DNA of 64,000 nucleotides from Pedobacter xixiisoli (GCF_900215335.1 NZ_OCMT01000004.1:310001-374000); one strand, 5' to 3'; counted from the first letter of the stretch, positions 1-7,689 are shown. Program-made: numbers and translations. The notes: generated from the letters alone by a model not told the origin.

Positions 1-67
1 CTACACAAAAAATAACTAACAACAATACAAAAAATAGTATTATAGTTTTACGCAATTCATTTTTCAT
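1..67 (-). CDS. 5' end of a gene running off the window edge
   Basis: An ATG at 65-67 opens a minus-strand frame that stays open to base 1. The visible 22 residues begin MKNELRKT and continue into a run of I, L, F and V, so this looks like a signal peptide or membrane anchor. It sits downstream of the GG-peptide locus in the same orientation, and a copy of the locus motif lies upstream at 182-199, so it may be the next member of the cassette. The product cannot be named from this fragment. Confidence 0.4.
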   Translation of the reverse strand, partial: MKNELRKTIILFFVLLLVIFCV

Positions 68-155
68 TGTTATCGACAACAAATAATAGTCATTTTAAAT
101 TTTTCTCCTACTAAATCTTCAGTTTTATGTTAGGTTTATTGACAGATGAAAAAGC

Positions 156-199
156 GAACACTTAAACCAGTTAGGGATAACACCAACCACAGGTTTAAT
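156..199 (-). repeat. Direct-repeat segment and locus motif, copy 1
   Basis: Bases 156-178 are identical over 23 bp to 2818-2840. Bases 182-199 match 2777-2794 with one difference and carry the CACAGGTT core seen in the promoters at 7580 and 9100. Here the two blocks are adjacent, while in copy 2 they are about 23 bp apart and in the other order, so the copies have been rearranged. No good -7 box follows at the expected distance, so its promoter activity is doubtful. Confidence 0.6.
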
Positions 200-1413
200 C
201 ATTTTTTATTTCCAGCTAAGAAATCAACTTCTTCATCTGTATTCTCCATAAATGCATAGTCTTTCCAAAATTCTGTTTGATATTGGTTGCCTCTCTTATA
301 CAAGAAATTTTTAGTGTATAGCTCTTCTTTAGAAAGTGAAGCATTGTCAGTTATCACATTACTAACCCAAAATTCACTTTTGAAAATAGTTTGTTGATTG
401 ATCCGTTTGCTTCTAATTCTCATTCCGAATTGTTGGCCCACGTAAGACAGGTGATAGTGGTCGTTCTCTAACTTATACCGCAGAGAAAGCATGCGAGAGA
501 TAACCCCTATATGGATGCCCAGAATATTTATATCCGTTAGAAAACTCCTTGATGATGGTGCTACGGTATAATCCAATCCTAAAATTAGCGAACTTTCTTT
601 ATCGATATAAATTTTACCGGTATAAAGAGATTTCTTGCTCCCAATGATAGGACTAAAGTTGATGACATAGATCTGCTTCTCTTTTTCTTCTATTTCCAGC
701 AACTGATATTTATAATATTTGAAATTGGCGCTATCTAGCAGCGAAGTTTTGGCTGGGTCAGAAAACTCTCCAATTCCCTTGATTTTTATCGGTGTGTTCA
801 GTTGGTTAATTTTATCCTCTTCCTCTGGTATTTCAATTTCTTTAACTCTCGATTGCGAAACCGCTAACGATACTTCAGGGGTCCCATTTTTTTGCCTCTT
901 TATTAAATAGGAAACAATTCCGTCGGCATACTTGGTCAACAGACTGTCTCTTTTGACAAATTCTTTATAGTAGCCTTTCAACGTAGATGGAGCGCTATAA
1001 TTCTTACTCGAGTTTCTTATAGCATTTTTTAGTATTTCTTCTGCTTTTAAAGGCGTTACGGTTACGGTGTTTAATAACGTAATATTTTCTTCTAAAACAA
1101 TGACTATTTGTGGCTTAGAATTTAAATCTGATAGGGCAGTTTTAACTGTTGAGAATCCAACTGCACTAACGGCTATTGAATCTGTTGTTTTTGAATTATT
1201 AGATAGCACAAAAACACCTTCGATATTGGAAATAGTATTTTGACTGGAATTGTTTATTCTAACTGAGGCGTAGGGGATGGCTTGTCCCGTGCTTTTTTCT
1301 ACAACCTTTCCCTGCAAATAGTTTAGCTTTTGGTCTTGGGCAAATAGCTGTGCATTGAAAAATAGCATGATGCAAACGAAGGATTTAAGAATGGTTATGG
1401 TTTTGCAAGTCAT
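199..1413 (-). CDS. Secreted CarboxypepD_reg-like domain protein (404 aa)
   Basis: A signal peptide (about residues 1-25, ending LFAQ) is followed by a carboxypeptidase-regulatory-like beta-sandwich (about 32-110: LQGKVVEKSTGQAIPYASV), the fold at the N-terminus of many Bacteroidota outer-membrane proteins. The rest (KYADGIVSYLI and later beta-rich sequence) resembles the gene at 7690-8778, which has the same layout, so the two are paralogues. It follows the beta-barrel gene by 25 nt and is probably co-transcribed with it. A decayed copy of its 3' end lies at 2066-2227. The molecular function is unknown. Repeated association with GG peptides suggests a role in peptide reception, surface display or immunity, but this is inference. 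Confidence 0.7.
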   Translation of the reverse strand: MTCKTITILKSFVCIMLFFNAQLFAQDQKLNYLQGKVVEKSTGQAIPYASVRINNSSQNTISNIEGVFVLSNNSKTTDSIAVSAVGFSTVKTALSDLNSKPQIVIVLEENITLLNTVTVTPLKAEEILKNAIRNSSKNYSAPSTLKGYYKEFVKRDSLLTKYADGIVSYLIKRQKNGTPEVSLAVSQSRVKEIEIPEEEDKINQLNTPIKIKGIGEFSDPAKTSLLDSANFKYYKYQLLEIEEKEKQIYVINFSPIIGSKKSLYTGKIYIDKESSLILGLDYTVAPSSRSFLTDINILGIHIGVISRMLSLRYKLENDHYHLSYVGQQFGMRIRSKRINQQTIFKSEFWVSNVITDNASLSKEELYTKNFLYKRGNQYQTEFWKDYAFMENTDEEVDFLAGNKK

Positions 1414-1438
1414 ATGTTTATTGTTGCTCTTGTGGAAA

Positions 1439-2026
1439 CTACATAACCTTAATCCCGAACGATACCGATGATCTTTTCAATTCATAATCATGTAGCGGAC
1501 TTTCGGCTAGTGCATTATTTAAGCCTAAACGATAAGAAAGCTCAGGTATCATTGTAAAATGCTTGAAATTAATGGCATAGCTTGCACCTACCAAAGCCAA
1601 ATAGTTGTTCTTTTGAAGCTTGAGTTCTTCGTTTTGCTTGCTTAGGACGTACAGGTACTCTGCTCCAGCAACTAGAGATAATTCTTGATAAAGCTTCATG
1701 CTCAATTTTAAGGGCACAACAATATTTTTGTCTTTTAATTTTATTGAGTTATTGCTATTGTAAGTCAACCTATGTCGCTCGAAGTTGAGGTGAGGTTCGA
1801 AATTTATATCGATCGACTTGTTTAAGCTAGTTGAAAAGATATAGCCAAAACCAAAGCCAAGATCTGTTTTCACATCTATTGTTGGCTCACTGATTTGAAA
1901 GAAATTAACATTACTTTTTGTAAGAACACCCCATTTTATTTTCTTGTTTTCGGCATTGCCTTGAGCAACGGATTTTATACTGCCAATAATCAAGATACAG
2001 CAGATGATATTTTTAGATAAGGTCAT
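1439..2026 (-). CDS. Outer-membrane beta-barrel protein (195 aa)
   Basis: An N-terminal signal peptide (to about residue 22, SVAQG) precedes alternating amphipathic strands typical of small OMP_b-brl-type barrels. The protein ends in a hydrophobic strand, SVSFGIKVM. A fragment homologous to residues 38-85 is found out of context at 2830-2965, so the locus once held a second copy. It is placed between GG peptide 1 and a CarboxypepD_reg-like gene, all on the minus strand. Function is unknown beyond likely outer-membrane residence. Confidence 0.65.
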   Translation of the reverse strand: MTLSKNIICCILIIGSIKSVAQGNAENKKIKWGVLTKSNVNFFQISEPTIDVKTDLGFGFGYIFSTSLNKSIDINFEPHLNFERHRLTYNSNNSIKLKDKNIVVPLKLSMKLYQELSLVAGAEYLYVLSKQNEELKLQKNNYLALVGASYAINFKHFTMIPELSYRLGLNNALAESPLHDYELKRSSVSFGIKVM

Positions 2027-2065
2027 GATATTTTATAGGTTAGAGACTAGAATATATATTCGTGA

Positions 2066-2227
2066 TAACACCGATTCCTTTTTAAAGGATTCTTTATTTC
2101 CAGTTAAGAAATCGATTTCTTCATCCGTATTCTGCATAAAAGATTATTCTTTCCAGAATTCTGATGTTACTTAATTCATCTTTATCAGCAACTTTGTTTT
2201 TTTAGAAAAGTAATTCCTAATAAATTC
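2066..2227 (-). pseudogene. Remnant of a CarboxypepD_reg-like gene 3' end
   Basis: Translating this strand gives EFWKE-stop-SFMQNTDEEIDFL, which aligns with the C-terminus of the protein encoded at 199-1413 (EFWKDYAFMENTDEEVDFL). Two in-frame stops interrupt the copy (one at 2144-2146) and no start is present. Upstream codons (EFIRNYF) still resemble the intact gene's KEELYTKNF segment. This is a decayed paralogue of which only the last 50 or so codons remain. Confidence 0.7.
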
Positions 2228-2318
2228 AGCAAAAAATATTAATAATTCATTATTAAAACTGGTGATAGCTGAAATTGTATATCTAAGGCTAAATGGAATT
2301 TCTTTACAAAATAAAGGG

Positions 2319-2346
2319 CAATGGAGCATTAATTTTGCTCCTATTG
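2319..2346 (-). terminator. Stem-loop downstream of GG peptide 1
   Basis: CAATGGAGC pairs with GCTCCTATTG across a 9-nt loop with one bulged base, about 22 nt past the peptide stop codon. No long T run follows. It may end the short peptide transcript or act as an attenuator. Confidence 0.4.
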
Positions 2347-2368
2347 CACTTTTGAATTTTAAGTTATA

Positions 2369-2524
2369 TTATTGGGTCGCAAATCCTATTGCGATTCCAA
2401 TAGCCGCAACTACCCCAAGTATTACCCTGAAATTTCTACCAAACCAACTACCACCAGTAGTTTCTTTCATCTCTCTAGCATCCATCTCCTGAACACCAAA
2501 GTTTTCTAAATTTAAATTTTTCAT
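2369..2524 (-). CDS. GG-leader peptide 1 (51 aa), bacteriocin-like precursor
   Basis: The start at 2522-2524 gives MKNLNLENFGVQEMDAREM, nearly identical to the leader of the peptide at 3509-3709. A longer open frame to 2611 exists, but the conserved leader begins here. The leader ends in GG (residues 24-25), the cleavage site read by C39 peptidases. The 26-residue core (SWFGRNFRVILGV...) is hydrophobic and glycine-rich, as in membrane-active class II bacteriocins. The exporter at 4216-6363 has the matching peptidase. Whether the product is a bacteriocin or a signal cannot be told from sequence. Confidence 0.75.
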   Translation of the reverse strand: MKNLNLENFGVQEMDAREMKETTGGSWFGRNFRVILGVVAAIGIAIGFATQ

Positions 2525-2745
2525 TTTATAGAATATTAATTTCACACCTACCCTGTTTAATGTTTTTCGGCAAACACCTTTTTTGTTGCAACAGTACCAA
2601 GTTAGGCGCACTTGTTATAGAAAAATTATAGTTTGAAAAATTTATTAAAATCATACGTTTGAATTCGGTAGCCTGCATTTATTTCTACTAATTCTTTAGC
2701 GTCAATAGGCTTAAAAGTTGACTTCGCATCTATTTTGATTTAACT
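2525..2745 (-). repeat. Duplicated cassette segment, copy 1 (partner 3710-3935)
   Basis: About 200 bp upstream of peptide 1 is a near copy of the stretch upstream of peptide 2, including roughly 60 bp of near-identity (2580-2640 against 3766-3826). It covers the peptide leader region, the 5' untranslated region and the 3' part of the HTH gene. The copies diverge near 2740, where the HTH reading frame is lost. Confidence 0.75.
2626..2739 (-). pseudogene. Remnant of the small HTH regulator gene
   Basis: The last 38 codons of a paralogue of the gene at 3811-4125 survive: KPIDAKELVEINAGYRIQ against RPIDAKELAEINAGYRIQ in the intact protein. A stop codon at 2740-2742 and the lack of any upstream HTH sequence show that it is truncated. 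The C-terminal motif is better conserved than expected for random decay, which may just reflect recent duplication. Confidence 0.7.
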
Positions 2746-2776
2746 TCTGAACTATAGTATGTGGTATTGTGATAAT

Positions 2777-2840
2777 ACCAAACACAGGTTTAATTTTAAA
2801 TTGAAATGACCGCAAGTGAACACTTAAACCAGTTAGGGAT
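2777..2840 (-). repeat. Direct-repeat segment and locus motif, copy 2
   Basis: Bases 2818-2840 are identical to 156-178, and 2777-2794 match 182-199. The motif core CACAGGTT is retained. On the minus strand a TTTG is followed after 19 bp by TACTATAG, a poor match to a -7 box. It could be a weakened promoter for the HTH remnant and peptide 1. Confidence 0.5.
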
Positions 2841-2965
2841 GGTTCTACATCTACTCCAATTAATTTACTGGTGTTTTTGGAATAGAAGTGACCTAAGCTC
2901 CAATCTAAACCTGTCTCTATATCTATAGTATGTTTGTTAATTTGGAAGAGATTGGCATTAGCTTT
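2830..2965 (-). pseudogene. Remnant of a beta-barrel protein gene
   Basis: The minus-strand frame reads KANANLFQINKHTIDIETGL, aligning with residues 38-57 of the intact beta-barrel protein at 1439-2026 (KSNVNFFQISEPTIDVKTDL). It continues to EPSL, where the match stops exactly at the repeated block 2818-2840. Both ends of the gene are missing. The stop codon of the CPBP-like gene lies inside this remnant, so that gene was joined to it by a recombination event. Confidence 0.65.
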
Positions 2966-3452
2966 TTAAATAAAATTGCCCAAGTACAACCAATAGATTT
3001 CTTACAGCATGAATAATAAAAACTGCTAAAAATGCGTATTTGCTATAAGTTTTAAAATAATAGTAAACAAAACATAAATAGCATCCTAAGACAAAAGCAA
3101 AAAATTGATATTCGATACTAAAACTATGTATTACTCCAAAAATAAACCCTGAAATTAAAATGATGAAATAAATCCTCTTTTTAAAAAATGAAAATGCAAT
3201 TAATTGCTCATAAACCAACCACTGAAAAATGAAAGTTTCTATCAATGGCGATAGGAAAATTGCGAAAAACATGAACAGCTTTTGCTCTTTACCCCAAAGA
3301 ATACTTAAGTCTCTACCTCCATTGCTATCAGCATTAAGTGTTATTGGAAGTAGTAACAACGTTAAAAAGTAGCTCAAAATAATGAAAATAAATACTTGTC
3401 GAGCAAAGCTTTTATTAATTATCCACTTATGTAAAATCGCTAAATTACCCAT
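2958..3452 (-). CDS. CPBP-family (CAAX protease/Abi-like) membrane protein, degenerate motif 1 (164 aa)
   Basis: Four to five hydrophobic segments and three CPBP-type motifs are visible: SPLIETFIFQ (residues 68-77), FGVIHSF (105-111) and HAVRN (148-152). E72, H109, H148 and N152, the metal and catalytic positions known from Rce1-like proteases, are kept, but motif 1 EExxxR reads ETFIFQ, so the second Glu and the Arg are missing. CPBP proteins are common in bacteriocin loci, where they act in immunity or maturation. It follows GG peptide 2 by 56 nt with a stem-loop between, so it is a candidate immunity partner. Confidence 0.65.
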   Translation of the reverse strand: MGNLAILHKWIINKSFARQVFIFIILSYFLTLLLLPITLNADSNGGRDLSILWGKEQKLFMFFAIFLSPLIETFIFQWLVYEQLIAFSFFKKRIYFIILISGFIFGVIHSFSIEYQFFAFVLGCYLCFVYYYFKTYSKYAFLAVFIIHAVRNLLVVLGQFYLKS

Positions 3453-3471
3453 ATAAAAATCGCATTTTTCG

Positions 3472-3506
3472 ATAATAATGGTGCAGGAAATCTACACCAT
3501 TATTAT
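3472..3506 (-). terminator. Perfect stem-loop between peptide 2 and the CPBP-like gene
   Basis: A 12-bp perfect inverted repeat (ATAATAATGGTG and its complement) surrounds an 11-nt loop. It starts directly after the peptide stop codon. The stem is AT-rich and lacks a strong T tract, so partial termination or protection of the upstream peptide mRNA is more likely than a full stop. Confidence 0.5.
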
Positions 3507-3508
3507 AA

Positions 3509-3709
3509 CTACTTTAAGAAAGCCTCAGGATGCTTTTTATAAGCCGCACTTATTGCCTTGTGTGTGCCAATAATATCATGCCTATGTTCCCATGCTCTGT
3601 CTACTAGGAAACCTATAACAACATCCAACAAACCACCCCCATCTACTTCTCTCATCTCCTTAGCATCCATCTCTTGAACACCAAAGCCTTCTAAATTTAA
3701 GTTTTTCAT
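3509..3709 (-). CDS. GG-leader peptide 2 (66 aa), bacteriocin-like precursor
   Basis: The leader MKNLNLEGFGVQEMDAKEM ends EVDGG (G24-G25), the classic site for C39 peptidase cleavage, and differs at only a few positions from the leader of peptide 1. The predicted core of about 41 residues starts GLLDVVIGFL and ends in a basic, His- and Lys-containing tail (AYKKHPEAFLK), unlike the other cores. It lies downstream of the HTH gene and the exporter genes on the same strand. Leader conservation with divergent cores is expected of a shared exporter handling different cargo. Confidence 0.8.
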   Translation of the reverse strand: MKNLNLEGFGVQEMDAKEMREVDGGGLLDVVIGFLVDRAWEHRHDIIGTHKAISAAYKKHPEAFLK

Positions 3710-3810
3710 TTTTTAGATTTTAAATTTCACACCTACTCTGTTTAAGGTTTTTCGGTAATCACCTTTTTTGTTGCAACAGTACCAAGTTAGGCGCACTTGT
3801 TATAGAAAAA

Positions 3811-4125
3811 TTATAGTTTGAAAATTTTATTAAAACCATACGGTTGAATTCGGTAGCCTGCATTTATTTCTGCTAATTCTTTAGCATCAATAGGTCTAAA
3901 TGTTAACTGCGCAGCTATTTCATAGTCAAATTGGTAATAATAGGTTTTGTCTTTTTTAGAGTAGCAGATAGGCACTTGCATGATCTTTAATTCTTCTATC
4001 AATTGGTACAGCCTTATGGTAGATACTCCCAATTTTTGGGCAAATTTATCTGGGCATCCAGTTCTGCGCTCCTTAATCAGCTTATGCAATAAATTAATGC
4101 GTTCTATGTATTCGAATAGTTTCAT
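3811..4125 (-). CDS. Small HTH protein with a leader-like C-terminus (104 aa)
   Basis: Residues 1-60 form an HTH_11-like winged-helix region (FAQKLGVSTIRLYQLIEELK), of a type often found beside Bacteroidota GG peptides. The tail contains PIDAKELAEINAG (78-90), which matches the end of the peptides' leader (EMDAKEMREVDGG) closely, with AG in place of GG. A decayed second copy at 2626-2739 keeps the same tail. It lies 90 nt downstream of the exporter and upstream of peptide 2. It probably regulates the peptides; the tail may be read by the exporter's leader-recognition surface, which is inference. Confidence 0.7.
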   Translation of the reverse strand: MKLFEYIERINLLHKLIKERRTGCPDKFAQKLGVSTIRLYQLIEELKIMQVPICYSKKDKTYYYQFDYEIAAQLTFRPIDAKELAEINAGYRIQPYGFNKIFKL

Positions 4126-4160
4126 GGGGGTTGGTTTTTGGTTGTTTAGGTTATTGGGTG

Positions 4161-4183
4161 GACTTCGACAGGCTCAGTCTGAC
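4161..4183. repeat. Short intergenic repeat of Bacteroidota type
   Basis: GACTTCGACAGGCTCAGTC... is a dispersed element widely seen in Pedobacter- and Sphingobacterium-like genomes, usually as many near-identical copies. It lies between the exporter and HTH genes and has no coding potential. The identification rests on memory of the element, not on a second copy in this window. Confidence 0.4.
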
Positions 4184-4215
4184 AAAAGCAACTGCCTACT
4201 GTTAACAGCCTACTG

Positions 4216-6363
4216 CTAACCGAACTGCTGTTTCCATAAATTACTGTAATGCCCATTGCGTTGCAGAAGTTCATGGTGGCTCCCTTCCTCTATCACTTCC
4301 CCTTTGTCTAACACGATAATTTGTTCCGCTTTTTTAATGGTGCTCAACCTGTGCGCAATAATGATGATCGTTTTTTGCTGTTGTGCCAATAGCTCTATGG
4401 TACGTTGCACATACTGCTCCGAAGCATTATCGAGCGAAGAAGTGGCTTCATCCAAGATCAGTATTTCGGGCTTACGGTACAGCGCCCTTGCAATAGCAAT
4501 GCGCTGCCGTTGGCCACCAGAAAGCGAGGCGCCATTTTCGCCTAAATAAGTATTAAAGCCCTCGGGCAGGCTCTCTATAAAATCTAAAATGCCCAGCTGC
4601 GTACAGATATCTACGATGCGCTGCTTATCTGGCTGATAATCGCCTACGGCAATATTTTCTATCACATTGCCCGCAAATAAATCGATCTGTTGTGGCACTA
4701 CGCTGAGCAAGCTACGCAACGACTGATTGCTCAAATGTTTAATCGCATATTTACCAATGTAGATATTGCCCTTTTGTATAGGATAAATATTTTGCAGTAA
4801 CGACATCAAGGTGCTTTTGCCCGAACCACTTTCGCCAACAATAGCCGTAAAGCTCCCTACTTTTATCTCGAGGTTAAGGTTGTTGAAAACATTTACTCTG
4901 GTGCCGTACCTAAATGCTACATTTTCAAAGCGGATGTTCCCCAATAGCGCTGGCGTTAGATCGATATTTTCACGATCGCTTTCTATCTCCAAGTCCATAA
5001 TTTCAAACAATCTTTCGGCTGCAATTACGGCGTCTTGAATTATTTTGTTAGCGCCAATCAAAGAAGCTGCTGGTCCTGTAAAATAGCCGATAAGGGTATA
5101 AAAGGAGAACAGCTCGCCGGCGGTGATTTGGTTATCGAGCGCATAGCCGGCACCCACCCATAGCAATACAATGGTCAACATACGTGCTACCAACTCGGTT
5201 GCCGTACCCGAAAAAACGGAGTTTAAGCCCGATTTGTAAACCGAACGGAGTAGGGTAATAAAATGTGTTTCGGTTTTAAAGTTGGTATGTTCTTCCAAGC
5301 CAAACCGTTTAATGGTACCCACGGCATTGAGACTTTCTACCAATTGCGCTTCCAATTCGGCTCCTTGTTCCATCAGCCTGCGCTGTATTTTCTTGTTTAG
5401 CCGATTGGTAATGATATAAATCACCAAGTACAGCGGAATTACCGTAAGCATCAATAAAGCCAATTTCCAGTAATAAGTAAACATGAGGACAAAGGCAAAA
5501 ATTACGATGAACACATTTACGGCAAGGTTAATAGAAACATCGTTAATGAAGGCCCGTATTTTAACCGCATCGTTAACTCTGGAGATGATTTCTCCCACAC
5601 GCATGGTATCAAAAAACTGTTGTGGTAGTTTCAGGAGGTGCTTGTAGTAACCTAAAATTAATCGGGCATCTATCTGTTGCCCTGTGCGCATGGTAAAAAT
5701 CGTTTTGGTAGTGCCAATAAAGAGCTGTAATAACAGCAAAAGTATCATGCCTACACTCATCAGGTTCAATAAATTGTGATTACCATCTACCAATACATGG
5801 TCGGTGATTTTTTGCACAAAAACCGAAGTGCTCAACCCCAATATGGTATAAACCACTGCCCCAAATAAGGCTTGTAATACAATGCTTCGATGAGGTTTTA
5901 GCAATTGCCAAAAACGCAGCTTTACATTTACCTTTTCATCTTTTGCGATAAAAGTTTCCGAAGGGAGCAATACAATCAACACGCCAGTCCATTCGGCAAT
6001 AAATTCGTCGAAGGTTTTACGATGCATCTTGCCATCAGCAGGATCCATTACCTGCACTTCTTTCTTACTCACCTTATCAATCACCACATAGTGCTGTAAT
6101 TGTTGTTTAATGATGACGTGAGCAATGGCAGGCAAAGGTATTTTGCTCAAACTATCGGCGGCGCCCCTTACACCTTTGGCCTCAAAGCCTAGCTTTTGGG
6201 CAGCTTCTACCATGCCCAGCACATTGGTTCCTTTTTGATCGGTACCGGCATATTGCCTAATGCGTGCAATGGGCATATTAAGTTGATAGTGGGCGGCAAT
6301 AGAAGCCAAACAGGCCGCACCGCAATCGGTGATATCGCGTTGTTTAATATTTTTTGCTGACAT
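4216..6363 (-). CDS. Peptidase C39-containing ABC exporter (PCAT) for GG-leader peptides (715 aa)
   Basis: This inner-membrane half-transporter cleaves leaders and exports the cargo. The N-terminal C39 peptidase domain carries Q8, C14 (DCGAAC), H91 (QHYVVID) and D107 (DPADG), the full catalytic set. Five or six membrane helices span about 160-435. The ATPase domain has Walker A GESGSGKST (510-518), signature LSGGQ (614-618) and Walker B LILDEA (635-640). Length is normal for the family. It starts 8 nt after the HlyD-like gene's stop, so the two form one operon. The four GG peptides nearby are the obvious substrates. Confidence 0.95.
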   Translation of the reverse strand: MSAKNIKQRDITDCGAACLASIAAHYQLNMPIARIRQYAGTDQKGTNVLGMVEAAQKLGFEAKGVRGAADSLSKIPLPAIAHVIIKQQLQHYVVIDKVSKKEVQVMDPADGKMHRKTFDEFIAEWTGVLIVLLPSETFIAKDEKVNVKLRFWQLLKPHRSIVLQALFGAVVYTILGLSTSVFVQKITDHVLVDGNHNLLNLMSVGMILLLLLQLFIGTTKTIFTMRTGQQIDARLILGYYKHLLKLPQQFFDTMRVGEIISRVNDAVKIRAFINDVSINLAVNVFIVIFAFVLMFTYYWKLALLMLTVIPLYLVIYIITNRLNKKIQRRLMEQGAELEAQLVESLNAVGTIKRFGLEEHTNFKTETHFITLLRSVYKSGLNSVFSGTATELVARMLTIVLLWVGAGYALDNQITAGELFSFYTLIGYFTGPAASLIGANKIIQDAVIAAERLFEIMDLEIESDRENIDLTPALLGNIRFENVAFRYGTRVNVFNNLNLEIKVGSFTAIVGESGSGKSTLMSLLQNIYPIQKGNIYIGKYAIKHLSNQSLRSLLSVVPQQIDLFAGNVIENIAVGDYQPDKQRIVDICTQLGILDFIESLPEGFNTYLGENGASLSGGQRQRIAIARALYRKPEILILDEATSSLDNASEQYVQRTIELLAQQQKTIIIIAHRLSTIKKAEQIIVLDKGEVIEEGSHHELLQRNGHYSNLWKQQFG

Positions 6364-6371
6364 GATGCGTG

Positions 6372-7529
6372 TTAATTAGAGATGATGGAAGGGTTCACCC
6401 AGTCGTCTACTTTATCGTAAAGCAATTGGAATAAGCTACGTTTGGCAACGGTAAAGTTGGCGGTAAGGGTCATGCCTTTTTTAACGTTACCCTTATAACC
6501 ATTTTTGAGTTGTAGGTAATTTTTATCGAGCTTGCACTTTACCTTAAAGTACATGGTTTGGTTTTGCTGTATGATATCCTCGCTAATATCTATGACTTTA
6601 CCGGTAAGCATACCCCATTGATTGTAATTGAAGGCATCGATCTGAAAGCGTACCATTTGCCCTGATTTAATCAATCCGATGTCCGTAGGTTTCACATAGC
6701 AGAAGGCCACAAGCGAGCTATCTGGCGATATTTCACAGAGTTTTTGATTGGCATGCACAAAAGAACCTACCTGTAAGCCAGTTGGGTTTTGTATGAAACC
6801 CGTAATTGGCGAACTAAGTTGATATAAAGCCTGTTGCTCTTTCAATTGTACTTGCTGCTTGTTCAACTCGCTTAACTCTTGTTGATATTGCTTGGCTTCG
6901 GTTTGCCATTGGGTTTGGTAGCGTTTGGCCACCAGTTGCAGTTCAGATGCCCGTTGGTCTACATCAAATTTATATTGCTCATATTCGCTCAGCGTAACTA
7001 CCTTTTTTTGATAAAGCGTTTGGTAGCGTTCAAATATTTTTAGTGCTTGTTGATGCGCATTAAAAGCGGTGCTTTGCTGCTCTTTAAATTGCTGCCAACT
7101 GGCCAAGTATAAATTGGTGGCCAAGGGACAATCAGCTGTTCGATAAGCCAAGTATTGGGTTGCTTTTTGTGCATCTGCCAACCATGCCGTTAATTCTTGT
7201 TTTCGTTTGCCAAGAATATCTCCCTGCTGCTGTGGCGATGTTTGGTCGATGCTCAAGAGCAAGGTGCCTTTGCTAGCTTTTTGGTTGTCCTTTAAACGGA
7301 TTTGGGTGATTTTGCCCGATACTGGCGCATATAGCTCTATCTTTTCTACATTGCTTTGCATCAGTCCGCTGCTTTTAACACTTACCGTAGTGTAAATAAA
7401 AGGTAGCGAGGCAAATAAAGTTACGATGGCTAAAAGGGTGGTGGTGTAAATCACTTGACTAAACACTCGGGTTTGGTAAAGGAAAACAATCGCACTGCTT
7501 TGCAGTTGTTGGTCATTTAGGGAGAACAT
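6372..7529 (-). CDS. HlyD-like membrane fusion protein of the peptide exporter (385 aa)
   Basis: The adaptor has one N-terminal membrane helix (about residues 22-45), a lipoyl-like half (GKITQIRLKDNQKASKG), a long Gln- and Lys-rich coiled coil (about 110-235), the second lipoyl half (LSSPITGFIQNPTGLQVG) and a beta-barrel region. It would join the PCAT in the inner membrane to an outer-membrane channel not encoded here. An upstream in-frame ATG at 7580 exists, but the promoter (-7 box at 7554-7561) lies between it and the ATG at 7529, so the latter start (MFSLNDQQLQ) is preferred. Confidence 0.85.
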   Translation of the reverse strand: MFSLNDQQLQSSAIVFLYQTRVFSQVIYTTTLLAIVTLFASLPFIYTTVSVKSSGLMQSNVEKIELYAPVSGKITQIRLKDNQKASKGTLLLSIDQTSPQQQGDILGKRKQELTAWLADAQKATQYLAYRTADCPLATNLYLASWQQFKEQQSTAFNAHQQALKIFERYQTLYQKKVVTLSEYEQYKFDVDQRASELQLVAKRYQTQWQTEAKQYQQELSELNKQQVQLKEQQALYQLSSPITGFIQNPTGLQVGSFVHANQKLCEISPDSSLVAFCYVKPTDIGLIKSGQMVRFQIDAFNYNQWGMLTGKVIDISEDIIQQNQTMYFKVKCKLDKNYLQLKNGYKGNVKKGMTLTANFTVAKRSLFQLLYDKVDDWVNPSIISN

Positions 7530-7553
7530 AGATAGTTGATTAGGTGTAGCACA

Positions 7554-7605
7554 CAAAGTTGTATAGGAATAGATTGGCACACAACAACCACAGGTTATAT
7601 TTTCA
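7554..7605 (-). promoter_or_regulatory. Promoter and operator of the exporter operon
   Basis: On the minus strand TTG (complement of 7582-7584) is followed by 20 bp and CAACTTTG (complement of 7554-7561), close to the Bacteroidota TTTG / TAnnTTTG consensus. The -33 box is overlapped by the motif AACAAC-CACAG-GTTATA (7583-7599). Bases 7580-7605 are identical to 9100-9125 in front of GG peptide 3. Transcription should start near 7547, upstream of the ATG at 7529. Confidence 0.65.
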
Positions 7606-7636
7606 GATTTTAAAGGTTACTTCGACTATAGGGAAA

Positions 7637-7670
7637 AACAAAAGCCCTGCCGTAAATATGGCGGGGCTTC
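7637..7670 (-). terminator. Terminator of the peptide 3 / CarboxypepD operon
   Basis: On the minus strand a GC-rich hairpin (AAGCCCCGCC ... GGCAGGGCTT) is followed by TTTGTTTTT. It lies 20 nt after the stop of the gene at 7690-8778 and separates that operon from the exporter promoter. Confidence 0.75.
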
Positions 7671-7689
7671 CAATTGAATTTTGCTAGTT

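Noticed and set aside
156..2840. Repeated short motifs that might form a CRISPR-like array
   Set aside because: Only two distant copies exist, in different arrangements, with no regular spacers and no cas genes.
3980..4219. Plus-strand open frame across the HTH gene
   Set aside because: It is antisense to a gene whose C-terminus is conserved in a second, decayed copy; no family match.
7530..7580. 17-codon N-terminal extension of the HlyD-like protein
   Set aside because: The -7 box of the operon lies inside it, so these codons would not be transcribed from that promoter.
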